Positions 44,884 to 53,720 of a stretch of 64,000 bases of DNA are shown piece after piece (positions within the stretch are counted from its first letter, which is position 1; each line of letters begins with the position of its first letter). A program made the translations under genes and the position numbers. The notes beneath the pieces are model-generated. The model searched no databases. It was given only the letters and a program-made list of their open reading frames with translations, and was not told the origin of the DNA. Source of the DNA: Thermobaculum terrenum ATCC BAA-798. Its GTDB lineage: Bacteria > Chloroflexota > Chloroflexia > Thermobaculales > Thermobaculaceae. Location: positions 1,452,501 through 1,516,500 of the forward strand of contig NC_013525.1 in the NCBI RefSeq assembly GCF_000025005.1. The letters are read 5' to 3'.

Positions 44884-45189
44884 ATGGGGCTTGATTTTGA
44901 TATGCCTATATACAGAGAAGTCTCTGGCGAAGAGAAGGAATTACTAGATATACCCGATAGCCTTTTTGGTTGGAAGGTCATACTATGGAATGATGACGTC
45001 CATAGCATGGACTACGTCGTACTCGTCCTCATGAGATGCCTAGGCATGAGCCTAGAGAAAGCAACTCAGGTAATGCTTGAGGCTCATCACAATGGCCAAT
45101 CGGTTGCTTGGGCAGGAGCTAAGGAGACTGCAGAGCTCTATCAAGATAGACTACTATCATTTGGACTTACCGCAACGATTGAGAAGTAA
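44884..45189 (+). CDS. clpS: ATP-dependent Clp protease adaptor ClpS
   Basis: A 101-residue adaptor that delivers N-degron substrates to ClpA/ClpC. The core motif VILWNDDVHSMDYVV and the LEAHHNGQSVAWAG loop are conserved; the acidic residues and histidine forming the N-degron pocket are present. The N-terminal extension is about 25 residues. Its probable partner ClpC lies at 5143-7605. It is followed 15 bases later by mutS, probably in the same transcript. Confidence 0.93.
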   Translation: MGLDFDMPIYREVSGEEKELLDIPDSLFGWKVILWNDDVHSMDYVVLVLMRCLGMSLEKATQVMLEAHHNGQSVAWAGAKETAELYQDRLLSFGLTATIEK

Positions 45190-45204
45190 CCTCGAAGCAC
45201 TGTC

Positions 45205-47793
45205 ATGTCTACACCCGCAAGGCAACAATATCTAAGAATTAAGCAGCAATATCCGGACGCCATACTATTTTTTCGCCTGGGAGACTTTTACGAGACTTTT
45301 GACGAAGACGCTAAGATAGTGTCTTCAGAACTGGACATAGTTCTAACCTCAAGGGAGGTTCGAGGCAAAAAGATACCCATGGCGGGCGTTCCTTACCATG
45401 CTGCCGAGGGGTATATCGCAAAGCTCATCGCTAACGGCCACAAGGTAGCCATATGTGATCAAATAGGTGAGCCAGATGGCAAAAACCTAGTTGAAAGAAA
45501 GGTAACCAGAGTACTTACACCGGGCACAGTTGATCACCCATCTTTGATAGAAGCTCAAAGAAACAATTACTTGATGGCCCTTTGTTTTAGCAGAGGCAGG
45601 GTCGGCTTAGCTTTCGCTGATGTATCTACCGGAGACTTCTACGCTACAGAGATAACAGGTGAAGACAGGCTAGATAAGCTCAGAGATGAAATAACTCGGA
45701 TTCAGCCTTCAGAGGTTTTGGTAAGCGAGGGCCCAGACAAAGTCCATACTAGTGAAGAACATGTGTGGATGAAACAATCAGGACATCCAGCGCAGATCAC
45801 GGTATTGGAGTCCTGGAAATGGAAAACCGATGTAGCTAGGGACTCGGTATTGTCGCTAACCGATGCCCAATCGTTAGAGGCGTTCGGGCTTGACTCTATG
45901 CCAGTAGCTTTGAAATCAGCTGGGGCCCTAGTTCAATACATCTCTGATACCAATCCAGCTGCTTTATCTACCCTGCGCCCTCCCAGCACATACTTCCTGT
46001 CTAACTTTATGCCTCTGGATGATAGAACGCGTAGGAACCTAGAGTTGATAGAGAGCACTAGAGGAGATAAATCTCTGTCACTGTTAGCCGTGCTCGATCA
46101 TACCAGCACCGCCATGGGCGCTAGAATGCTCAGGAACTGGATTAACCAGCCACTGATATCCAAAGAATCCATAGAAAATAGACTAAACAGAGTACAGGAG
46201 TTTGTAGCACATAGCGAAGCTAGAGAAAGAATAAGAGAAGCACTCAAGCAAGTCTCCGATTTGGAGAGATTAGCCAACCGACTGGTCCAAAAGACTATTA
46301 CTCCAAGAGAGCTACGTTCCCTTGCCCTCAGCTTGGAGAAGATTCCAGAACTTGTACAGATACTTCAGCAATGTAACATGCAGCTACAAGTATCCATCCA
46401 TAACTTCCAACATATAGTCGACCTTATATTGTCAGCATTGGTGGACGATCCTCCAGCAGTCAGAGGAAGCGGCACGATCATACGTGAGGGTTACTCTCAA
46501 GAGCTGGATAGGTTAAGGAGCGCATCAACAAATGCAAAGCAGTGGATAGCATCTCTCGAGCGCAAGGAACGCGAGGCTACCGGAATCAAAAACCTGCGGA
46601 TAGGTTACAACAAGGTATTTGGTTATTACATAGAAGTTACCAACTCATTCAAACACCTAGTACCAGACAGATATATAAGAAAGCAGACACTTGTGGGGGC
46701 GGAACGTTTCATAACTCCTGAGCTGAAGGAGTACGAGTCACTCATACTGAACTCGCAAACAGAAGCTGAGACCATAGAAGAGCAATTGCTTGATGAACTC
46801 ATAACTAGAATAGCTGGAGAAGCAGGCAAGATATTCTCAACAGCCAGACAGATAGCCGAGATAGACTGTTACGTATCGCTAGCAGAAGCAGCAGTTAGAC
46901 ACCAGTATGTTAGACCCATAGTATCTGAGGATGATGTTATAGAAATCAAGGGGGGCAGACATCCGGTAGTTGAGCTGAGAGCCAGCGAGGGCTTTGTACC
47001 TAACGATGCCTTCCTTGATCAGGAGACCCATCAAGTACTTATCTTAACCGGGCCCAATATGGCGGGCAAAAGCACCTATCTTAGACAGGTTGCGCTTATA
47101 ACCCTCATGGCACAAATAGGGAGCTTCGTACCTGCTGACAGCGCTCGTATAGGGATAGTAGACAGGATATTCACCAGAGTGGGTGCTCAAGACGATATAG
47201 CCAGCGGGCAAAGCACATTTATGGTAGAGATGACTGAGACCGCCTATATACTCGCCCACTGCACTCCCAAATCCCTGGTAATACTGGATGAGATTGGGAG
47301 AGGTACAAGTACCTATGATGGAATGGCAATCGCACAGGCTGTAGTTGAGTACCTTCACAACAACACTCGGACAAGAGCCAGAACCCTATTTGCTACACAC
47401 TACCATGAGCTCACATCATTAGAAGAATTCCTGCCAAGGGTCAAGAACTTTAGGATGGAAGTTCTTGAGGAAGGCAACGATGTGGTTTTCCTTAGAAAGG
47501 TCGTGCCAGGTGGAGCAGACAAATCCTATGGCATCCATGTGGCCAAGCTAGCCGGTATTCCGAAATCTGTAATCCGTCGGGCACAAGAGCTCCTAAAAGA
47601 GCTAGAAGCACAACTCAAGAAGGAAGAGGAAGATGATAATCCTCAACTAACTTTTCTCAATCCGGATGATGGATTGCTTCAGGAGCTGGCGGATCTAGAC
47701 GTGGAATCAATGACTCCTGTGGAGGCATTGACCAAGCTGTTCGAGATCCGCCAGCGGGCAGCCACTAAGTTGCTTGATCTAAGTAATCCCTAA
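45205..47793 (+). CDS. mutS: DNA mismatch repair protein MutS
   Basis: An 862-residue mismatch sensor. The N-terminal domain has the Phe-x-Glu mismatch motif in [11 protein letters not shown], followed by connector, core/clamp, and an ATPase with Walker [10 protein letters not shown] and [12 protein letters not shown]. It starts ATG 45205, 15 bases after clpS. No mutL is adjacent. Its stop overlaps the convergent ndk stop by four bases. A separate mutS2 is at 16349-18733. Confidence 0.97.
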   Translation: MSTPARQQYLRIKQQYPDAILFFRLGDFYETFDEDAKIVSSELDIVLTSREVRGKKIPMAGVPYHAAEGYIAKLIANGHKVAICDQIGEPDGKNLVERKVTRVLTPGTVDHPSLIEAQRNNYLMALCFSRGRVGLAFADVSTGDFYATEITGEDRLDKLRDEITRIQPSEVLVSEGPDKVHTSEEHVWMKQSGHPAQITVLESWKWKTDVARDSVLSLTDAQSLEAFGLDSMPVALKSAGALVQYISDTNPAALSTLRPPSTYFLSNFMPLDDRTRRNLELIESTRGDKSLSLLAVLDHTSTAMGARMLRNWINQPLISKESIENRLNRVQEFVAHSEARERIREALKQVSDLERLANRLVQKTITPRELRSLALSLEKIPELVQILQQCNMQLQVSIHNFQHIVDLILSALVDDPPAVRGSGTIIREGYSQELDRLRSASTNAKQWIASLERKEREATGIKNLRIGYNKVFGYYIEVTNSFKHLVPDRYIRKQTLVGAERFITPELKEYESLILNSQTEAETIEEQLLDELITRIAGEAGKIFSTARQIAEIDCYVSLAEAAVRHQYVRPIVSEDDVIEIKGGRHPVVELRASEGFVPNDAFLDQETHQVLILTGPNMAGKSTYLRQVALITLMAQIGSFVPADSARIGIVDRIFTRVGAQDDIASGQSTFMVEMTETAYILAHCTPKSLVILDEIGRGTSTYDGMAIAQAVVEYLHNNTRTRARTLFATHYHELTSLEEFLPRVKNFRMEVLEEGNDVVFLRKVVPGGADKSYGIHVAKLAGIPKSVIRRAQELLKELEAQLKKEEEDDNPQLTFLNPDDGLLQELADLDVESMTPVEALTKLFEIRQRAATKLLDLSNP

Positions 47794-48245
47794 TCCCTCT
47801 CCAGTATCCAGTTATCTATAGCTCTCTCGTAGCTAAGTATCTCATCGGGAGAGAAAAAGATTGATATCTCCCTCTCTGCCGACTCAGGGCTATCCGAGCC
47901 ATGTATAACATTTCTGCCCAGACTAATAGCCAAGTCCCCTCTTATGCTACCGGGAACAGAATCAACAGGGTTAGTAGCCCCCATAGTCTTTCTAACTATG
48001 GAAACGGCATTAGGTCCCTCAAAAACGGCCAGAACTACTGGGCCGGAAGTTATAAAGTTCACCAGTCCTTGAAAGAAAGGCTTATTTACGTGCTCCTGAT
48101 AATGTGTATGCGCAGTCTCTCGATCTATCTTAGAGAGCTTTAAAGCAACCAGTTTCAAACCTGTACGCTCTATCCTGGCTATAACCTCTCCTATAAGGCC
48201 TCTCTGTACAGCGTCTGGCTTTACTATTACTAATGTTCTTTCCAA
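47790..48245 (-). CDS. ndk: Nucleoside diphosphate kinase
   Basis: A 151-residue NDK that phosphorylates nucleoside diphosphates via a phosphohistidine. The active-site His is in [13 protein letters not shown]. The usual start is [14 protein letters not shown]; here this codon is TTG 48245, with GGAGGG five bases before it. The frame is open a few codons further upstream, but that part is not part of the protein in homologues. It is downstream of the P/E-rich gene on the same strand, with about 90 bases between. Confidence 0.95.
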   Translation of the reverse strand: MERTLVIVKPDAVQRGLIGEVIARIERTGLKLVALKLSKIDRETAHTHYQEHVNKPFFQGLVNFITSGPVVLAVFEGPNAVSIVRKTMGATNPVDSVPGSIRGDLAISLGRNVIHGSDSPESAEREISIFFSPDEILSYERAIDNWILERD

Positions 48246-48334
48246 ATGATCCCTCCTATAACACAAAGTAATCTATGCCTGGGCCTTGCTGACCCAAGAT
48301 CAAGAATACCAATAAACAGATCAGAAGTTAGTAA

Positions 48335-48550
48335 TTAGCCTATAGCTGGGACCGGTTCTCTCTCTGGCTCCACTTCCGGAGGTTCTTCAGGAGTAGGCTC
48401 CAGAGGTATATCTGGTCCTATGTCAGGTACAGGTTCAGGTATATCTGGTTCTGGCTCGGGCGGCGTGTCCACCTCGGGATAGTCTGGTGCAGGATTAGTA
48501 TCTGGTTCATCTGGGATGACTGGTATACGCATGTAAGTAATATCAGGCAT
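48335..48550 (-). CDS. Proline/glutamate/aspartate-rich small protein
   Basis: A 71-residue protein in which proline and acidic residues make up well over half of the sequence, in irregular PEPEPDIPEPVPDI-like runs. It is probably disordered and strongly acidic. ATG 48550 is favoured because AGGA lies nine bases before it; ATG 48556 is only three bases from the site. It overlaps the end of the metalloprotease gene. It has no signal peptide or membrane helix. It might be an artefact of a biased frame, but the start context and operon position support a gene. Confidence 0.5.
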   Translation of the reverse strand: MPDITYMRIPVIPDEPDTNPAPDYPEVDTPPEPEPDIPEPVPDIGPDIPLEPTPEEPPEVEPEREPVPAIG

Positions 48551-49709
48551 TAGCATCTATCCTTTCTATCCATAGCTGGGGAGACTTTATCTCCTCAAGG
48601 GACGGCAGATTCTCAGGCCCCTCCCATACTTTGTTCATGAAGCTTATTCCGCGTTCAGCCACCACCTTGTTCACAAAAGCCTCACCCTGACGGTACTGTT
48701 CCATCTTTATATGAAGTCCTGTCAAGCGCGCAAAGAGTTTATCCGCCCAAGAGGCATTGGTCTGTCTTGCATCAAACCTTGATTTAATATAGCTGTAATC
48801 CGGCAGTACAGATGAGCCTATAGAATTCATAATATGGTTTGAATACCCCTCCAATAGGCTCATTACCGCCTGAAGCTTGCGAAAGATCTCTCTTTGAGCT
48901 TGAGGCATGAATATCTCCATCCAACCCTCATAATTATCTCTCGAACGCAGGCTGGATATGGCAGTGTTGAGCAGATCCTTACCCCTGAAAGTCTTTACCT
49001 GACTGTTTACTACATCAAAATAACTCTCCAATAGGCTATTGAAATAATCCCTTAGCCATGGATTAGCCTCAAACTCAAATGCATGAGTAGTTTCATGAAG
49101 CGCTATCCACAAGCGCAAATTATATCCTGGCAGCCTCAAGTCCCTTTCAAGCTTGCGAATGTTAGGCTCCACGAAATATAAACTGCCACCAACAGGTTCC
49201 TTCCCAAGTAGGCTTAGATCATATTGTCCAAGCACTCTTCTTGAGAGGTAGCCAAGGAGCACCCCCATCTGTGTGCTCATAAGCTGCTTGTTTACCTGAG
49301 AGAACACTAGAGCGCCCAACGAGCTAGAATTGTCAAGGTGCGCTTGTATCTCTTCTATCTTACTGAAGAGCTTGCGAAACCCTTCGATATTAGCCTTTAT
49401 CCACTCTACGCGATCAAACACGTAAACAGTGCCGGTACCATGGATCAGATCCAATCCAGTGTAGCTATGAATGAAAGCTACACTTTGCTGAACCATATCG
49501 TTGTACATAAATCCCAAGCGATGCCTATCGATCACCTCTGAATCTGGTAGAGATTGCACCATATTGATAGCCATCTGCTCTACTTTAGACCAATTAACTA
49601 GCCTAGAAGAATCATGATTTGTAGTTCTCGGTCTGGTAGCAACGTATATAGCACCAAGAGCGGCGCCAATTAGTATCCCTGTTTCTATCTTTCTCCTGTT
49701 ATTCAGCAT
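48543..49709 (-). CDS. Membrane-anchored zinc metalloprotease-like protein (DUF2342 type)
   Basis: A 388-residue protein with an N-terminal hydrophobic helix (about residues 8-25) and a predicted extracytoplasmic or cytoplasmic helical domain. A HETTH zinc motif at 205-209 sits in RLWIALHETTHAFEFEANPWLRD, which agrees with the DUF2342/F420-associated metalloprotease family. In that family the motif is HEXXH with the conserved FExxPWLR run. It starts with ATG behind GAGG and follows selB by 18 bases. Substrate is unknown. The 'F420' association is historical and no F420 gene is nearby. Confidence 0.82.
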   Translation of the reverse strand: MLNNRRKIETGILIGAALGAIYVATRPRTTNHDSSRLVNWSKVEQMAINMVQSLPDSEVIDRHRLGFMYNDMVQQSVAFIHSYTGLDLIHGTGTVYVFDRVEWIKANIEGFRKLFSKIEEIQAHLDNSSSLGALVFSQVNKQLMSTQMGVLLGYLSRRVLGQYDLSLLGKEPVGGSLYFVEPNIRKLERDLRLPGYNLRLWIALHETTHAFEFEANPWLRDYFNSLLESYFDVVNSQVKTFRGKDLLNTAISSLRSRDNYEGWMEIFMPQAQREIFRKLQAVMSLLEGYSNHIMNSIGSSVLPDYSYIKSRFDARQTNASWADKLFARLTGLHIKMEQYRQGEAFVNKVVAERGISFMNKVWEGPENLPSLEEIKSPQLWIERIDANA

Positions 49710-49727
49710 CTTTTTCCTCTAGCTATA

Positions 49728-51587
49728 CTACCTTCTTACCCTGTAGTCTCCCGATCTCCTGGTGATTCTCTGCTCATCCATGTACTCCAGCAAAGCCAGT
49801 ACATACTTCCTGCTGGTTCCCAGCAGATCTCTTGCCCTCGCTACAGTTATAGGTCCACTCTTATCAATATCAGCAAGTATCTTATCAACCATGTCTTCAT
49901 AAACGTCGATAGAAAAATAAATATCATCATCCACCTTAACAAGTTTACCCATATCTACCAGAGCCTGTAACAGCTCCCTGTCAGCATCGATTTCTGTTGG
50001 AGATGGAGGAGAGCTACCACCTGCTCTTATGCTCTCTAATATCCTGTCTGCCTTATACTTTAAGTATGCTGGCACCTCCAAACGCCAATCAGTAGCGCTT
50101 ACAGAGTCACCTAAATCTTTTATTATGTTATCCTCTATTAACTTATGTAAAACGGCCGATGTAAACCTAAGAGGTACAGGCAGCTTCTTTCTGAACTCCT
50201 CCTTCGGCATTCCCTTTCTCAAGGGAAAGTTACTATGGTACTCATGGAGCTCTATAGTAACACCTTGCTCGATAGAGTCCCAGAATTCTCTAGTCATTAC
50301 TAGAGAGTCTGAGTTATATCCAGAGCTGATTGATATTAACTGGCTATTCGCTATCATTCCCCTTATGTCATCTTCATGAGCATATCCTAGAGACATCAAT
50401 AGATCGTTCAAGGGCATAGGTCCATAGAGGCTTAGGATGGATACAACCTTATCGTTGATGCTACCTCTATGAAGGATATTCATCAGCTGTAATATCGCTG
50501 AATCGCTACGCTTATGCCTTCTAGGATATGGGGACAATACTATTCCTCCGCCCACCGTAACAGAAGGAGATGCTTTCCTCAGTATGAAATAGTCGCCTGG
50601 AGAGACCACCACAGGATCACTCAACCTAAGTTGGGCATATCCAGAACTCCCAGGATCTATGGTATCTATTCCCAATAAGCTCAGGATAGCCTGAGATTGA
50701 GTGGTACCTGAGAAGAACTCCAACTTATCGGCATGGGTGATTGGATCATCTAGGTCACTTACTGCTCTCACATACACATCAATTCGCTTTGTTGGTCTAA
50801 ACTTACCAGGAGTAACAAGCACATCTCCTCTCTGGATATCAGAGACATCTACTCCCGACAGGTTTACAGCCACCCTCCTACCCGGACCAACAGAACTAAT
50901 TTGATTCTTGTGGCTTTGAAGCCCTCTTATTCGAGCCCGTTTCCCAGTAGGAAGTATCTCTACTTCTTGCCCCAGAATAAGAGAGCCCTCGATTAGGGTC
51001 CCTGTAACCACAGTACCAAAACCCTTGATAGTAAAAACTCGATCGATTGGTAACCTAGGCACACCTTTTACACTTCGAGGGGAATCCACCAAAATAGAAT
51101 CTAAAATCTTAACTAAGTCACCCAGCCCCTTACCAGTGCGCGATGAAACACAAACGATAGGCGATCCCTCCAATACTGTACCCTTAAGGAGCTGGAATAC
51201 ATCCTCGTATACGAGAGATAACCACTCTTCATCCACCAAGTCCACTTTAGTCAGAGCTACTACAGCCTTAGATATCTCAAGCAGGTCGAGAATCGCCAGG
51301 TGTTCCTTCGTCTGAGGCATGACACCCTCATCTGCAGCTATTACTAGAATAGCCGCATCTATGCCTCCTACACCTGCAAGCATATTTTTGATGAACCTTT
51401 CATGACCAGGAACATCTACTATCGATACCTCCCTGCCAGAGGGTAGCTTCAGCCAAGCAAATCCCAGGTCAATAGTCATCTCACGGGCTTTCTCTTCTTG
51501 CAGCCTGTCAGGATCGATTCCTGTGAGAGCCTTGACTAGAGTACTCTTGCCATGATCTACGTGACCAGCGGTGCCAATGACAAACAC
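49728..51587 (-). CDS. selB: Selenocysteine-specific translation elongation factor SelB
   Basis: A 619-residue GTPase that brings Sec-tRNA to UGA codons marked by a SECIS element. It begins with GTAGHVDHGKSTLVKALTG and has DVPGHERF, TKVDL and the SelB-type linker IDPDRLQEEKAREMTIDLGFAW. Domains II and III follow, then C-terminal winged helices (about 390-619) that bind SECIS RNA. I start it at GTG 51587, with AGGAG seven bases before it; TTG 51593 is too close. No selA, selC or selD is nearby, so an active selenocysteine system is inferred only. EF-Tu is ruled out by the linker and winged-helix tail. Confidence 0.93.
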   Translation of the reverse strand: MFVIGTAGHVDHGKSTLVKALTGIDPDRLQEEKAREMTIDLGFAWLKLPSGREVSIVDVPGHERFIKNMLAGVGGIDAAILVIAADEGVMPQTKEHLAILDLLEISKAVVALTKVDLVDEEWLSLVYEDVFQLLKGTVLEGSPIVCVSSRTGKGLGDLVKILDSILVDSPRSVKGVPRLPIDRVFTIKGFGTVVTGTLIEGSLILGQEVEILPTGKRARIRGLQSHKNQISSVGPGRRVAVNLSGVDVSDIQRGDVLVTPGKFRPTKRIDVYVRAVSDLDDPITHADKLEFFSGTTQSQAILSLLGIDTIDPGSSGYAQLRLSDPVVVSPGDYFILRKASPSVTVGGGIVLSPYPRRHKRSDSAILQLMNILHRGSINDKVVSILSLYGPMPLNDLLMSLGYAHEDDIRGMIANSQLISISSGYNSDSLVMTREFWDSIEQGVTIELHEYHSNFPLRKGMPKEEFRKKLPVPLRFTSAVLHKLIEDNIIKDLGDSVSATDWRLEVPAYLKYKADRILESIRAGGSSPPSPTEIDADRELLQALVDMGKLVKVDDDIYFSIDVYEDMVDKILADIDKSGPITVARARDLLGTSRKYVLALLEYMDEQRITRRSGDYRVRR

Positions 51588-51649
51588 AGACAAGCTCCTG
51601 AGAAGAATGACGAGAAGTGTAAAAGAATAAAGAAAAGTAAAGTTGGCAA

Positions 51650-51665
51650 GTGGATTATATCACAG
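51650..51665. repeat. Second copy of the 16-bp promoter repeat
   Basis: Identical to 2436-2451; see that entry. It forms the -10 region of selB. Confidence 0.7.
51654..51662 (-). promoter_or_regulatory. Extended -10 promoter of selB
   Basis: On the minus strand TGATATAAT within the 16-bp sequence shared with 2436-2451. The predicted start is near 51647, giving a 60-base leader ending with AGGAG. Confidence 0.6.
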
Positions 51666-51733
51666 AGAATAAGTAAAGTAATAAAGCATATATACGCAGA
51701 CACTCAACGGTTATAATGGCAGTTGGAGGTATG

Positions 51734-53386
51734 ATGTCGCAGTCACTGTACCGGAAATATCGCTCGCAAACTTTTGATGAACTTGTAGGCCAGGAGCACG
51801 TCAAGAAGACTCTGATAAACGCTATTAAGTCTGGCAAGATTGCCCACGCTTACCTGTTCTGCGGTCCTAGAGGCACTGGCAAAACCTCCACTGCCAGGCT
51901 ACTGGCTAAGGCAGTAAATTGCCTTTCAGAAGGTACCAAACCCTGCAATAGTTGTAGCGCATGCCTATCTATAAATGAGGGTAGAGCAGTAGATCTTATA
52001 GAAATCGATGCAGCCAGTAGGAGAAAGGTAGAAGATGTAGCTGATATCATCGAGAGGGTCAACTTTGCTCCTGCTGAGCTAAGATACAAGGTCTATATAA
52101 TAGACGAAGTCCATATGCTAACTACCCACGCATTCAATGCGCTTCTCAAAACCCTAGAGGAACCTCCAGCACATGCCATCTTTGTGCTAGCAACAACCGA
52201 GGTCTGGAAAGTACTACCCACCATCATCTCCCGATGTCAAAGGTTTGACTTTAGAAGAATCACACCTAGGGAAATAGTAGAGCGATTGGCGTTTATAGCT
52301 GAGAACGAAAATATTAAGATACAGAAAGATGCCCTTATCGCTATAGCAAAAGCCAGCACAGGAAGTCTAAGAGATGCAATAAGCATCCTAGACCAGCTTA
52401 CAGTATATGGTGACGAGGAGATAACGCTGGAGCATGTAAAACAGCTGCTGGGCATAGTGGGGGAAGACGTAGTAGCTAATTTCGTGGGAGCAATCATAGA
52501 TAACGATACTCAAGCAGCTCTCTCACTGCTGACACAACTCTCTGAGCATGGCGTAGACCCTAGACAATTTACTCAGGAGCTCGTGAGCTACTTGAGAGAT
52601 CTAATGTTGCTCAAAGCCTATAACCAAAACGCCAGTAAGGCGGGGATAGAAAGGGTATCACTTCAGGCCATAAGCGATCAAGCAAGCATGGTTAGTATCG
52701 GTAGGTTACACGAAATCACTGAGAAGTTTAGCACACTGGACTATACGATACGTACTGGGTCCTACGGTTACCTACCGCTGGAATTGGCAGCTGTCGCACT
52801 CACAAATAAAGATTCACAACCCTATGAAAGGACAGAGAATCAAAGGCAGCAACCTAACCCGGCCCACACAAACAGTAAATCTGTTATCCATAGAGTCGAA
52901 GAGGTAGCAGAAGACGTTAAGGATGCAATAAGCGACATAGTTGCCAAGGTAACATCAAAGAACGATGCTGCGTTGCCTGAAGCTCAAACCTCACAAAGCG
53001 AACCAATAACGTTAGATAGGGTACAAGCAAACTGGCAAAGAATATTGGATAGATTAAAAGCAAGCAGTCTCAAGGTTCAAGCCCTTCTAAAGGCAGGAAG
53101 ACCAGTAGCGGTTGAAGATGGCAACACTTTAGTTATAGAGTTTCAATTCGACTTCCATAAAAAGAGCATTGAAGAACCCTCAAACAGAGAGCTCGTGGAG
53201 TCTACCCTTCAGAAGGTCTTGGGTGGAACATGGAAAATACAATGCATACTAAGTAGTGAGCAATCAGGCCTAAATCCAACAGATACAAGAACTGAGAGGG
53301 AGAAACTTAGCTCAGATCCCAGAGTAAGAGCCGCAGTACAAATCTTTAACGGTAGAATCATCGAGATAAATGGAGGAGAGTCATGA
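51734..53386 (+). CDS. dnaX: DNA polymerase III clamp-loader subunit tau/gamma
   Basis: A 550-residue AAA+ ATPase. It begins MSQSLYRKYRSQTF, close to the usual start; I therefore use ATG 51734, with GGAGG four bases before it, rather than ATG 51716 or 51731. Walker A GPRGTGKTS, a four-cysteine zinc module in the 80-residue region, DEVHMLTTHAFNALL, and SRC (IISRCQRFDF) are intact. The C-terminal tau-like part binds the polymerase. No convincing gamma frameshift site was found; a T-AAA-AAG near 53157 is late and imperfect. A TATAAT overlaps the upstream ATG. ybaB follows with a 4-base overlap. Confidence 0.95.
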   Translation: MSQSLYRKYRSQTFDELVGQEHVKKTLINAIKSGKIAHAYLFCGPRGTGKTSTARLLAKAVNCLSEGTKPCNSCSACLSINEGRAVDLIEIDAASRRKVEDVADIIERVNFAPAELRYKVYIIDEVHMLTTHAFNALLKTLEEPPAHAIFVLATTEVWKVLPTIISRCQRFDFRRITPREIVERLAFIAENENIKIQKDALIAIAKASTGSLRDAISILDQLTVYGDEEITLEHVKQLLGIVGEDVVANFVGAIIDNDTQAALSLLTQLSEHGVDPRQFTQELVSYLRDLMLLKAYNQNASKAGIERVSLQAISDQASMVSIGRLHEITEKFSTLDYTIRTGSYGYLPLELAAVALTNKDSQPYERTENQRQQPNPAHTNSKSVIHRVEEVAEDVKDAISDIVAKVTSKNDAALPEAQTSQSEPITLDRVQANWQRILDRLKASSLKVQALLKAGRPVAVEDGNTLVIEFQFDFHKKSIEEPSNRELVESTLQKVLGGTWKIQCILSSEQSGLNPTDTRTEREKLSSDPRVRAAVQIFNGRIIEINGGES

Positions 53387-53682
53387 ATCAGAGAATGGTA
53401 AGAGAACTTCAAAATCAGATGATGAAGATCCAGGAACAACTAGAGCACGAAACCGTAGAGGTTACAGCTGGTGGCGGGGCGATCACTGCGGTCATGAACG
53501 GACATATGAAGCTTCTGAGCATCAAGATTGACCCAGAGGTTGTGGATCCTGAAGACGTTGAGACTTTGGAAGATCTAGTAGTTGCCGCGGTAAACGAAGC
53601 AATAACTAAGGCCCAGGAGCTAGCCGCACAACGCATGTCCGTACTAACTGGTGGTATGAAGATTCCGGGACTCAACTTCTAA
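53383..53682 (+). CDS. YbaB/EbfC nucleoid-associated protein
   Basis: A 99-residue YbaB-family protein. It has the helical N-terminus and the central VTAGGGAITAVMNGHMKLLSIKID stretch characteristic of the fold. Family members bind DNA as dimers. It overlaps dnaX by four bases. recR usually follows in this cluster but is absent here; a pucR regulator follows instead. Confidence 0.93.
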   Translation: MNQRMVRELQNQMMKIQEQLEHETVEVTAGGGAITAVMNGHMKLLSIKIDPEVVDPEDVETLEDLVVAAVNEAITKAQELAAQRMSVLTGGMKIPGLNF

Positions 53683-53694
53683 ACTTGCAATTTA

Positions 53695-53715
53695 TTGTGC
53701 ACTATGCACTATAAT
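53695..53715 (+). promoter_or_regulatory. Candidate operator and -10 element of pucR
   Basis: TTGTGCACTATGCAC (53695-53709) is immediately followed by TATAAT (53710-53715). The GTG start of pucR is five bases further on, so the message is probably leaderless. A TTGCAA at 53685-53690 may be a -35 with a 19-base spacer filled by the operator. Occupancy should block transcription. Confidence 0.6.
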
Positions 53716-53720
53716 CTCTT

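Noticed and set aside
44771-45008. N-terminal extension of the methyltransferase frame
   Set aside because: This part overlaps clpS on the other strand, has no homologue-like sequence, and a good ATG start lies at 44771.
51593-51733. A selenocysteine tRNA gene next to selB
   Set aside because: The region is AT-rich, has no long GC-rich acceptor or variable arm and no TTCGA arm.
53157-53170. Possible programmed -1 frameshift in dnaX at T-AAA-AAG followed by a near -1 stop
   Set aside because: The first base of the heptamer is T, so re-pairing on TAA would be poor, and the site is about residue 480, too late for a gamma product that keeps only the clamp-loader domains.
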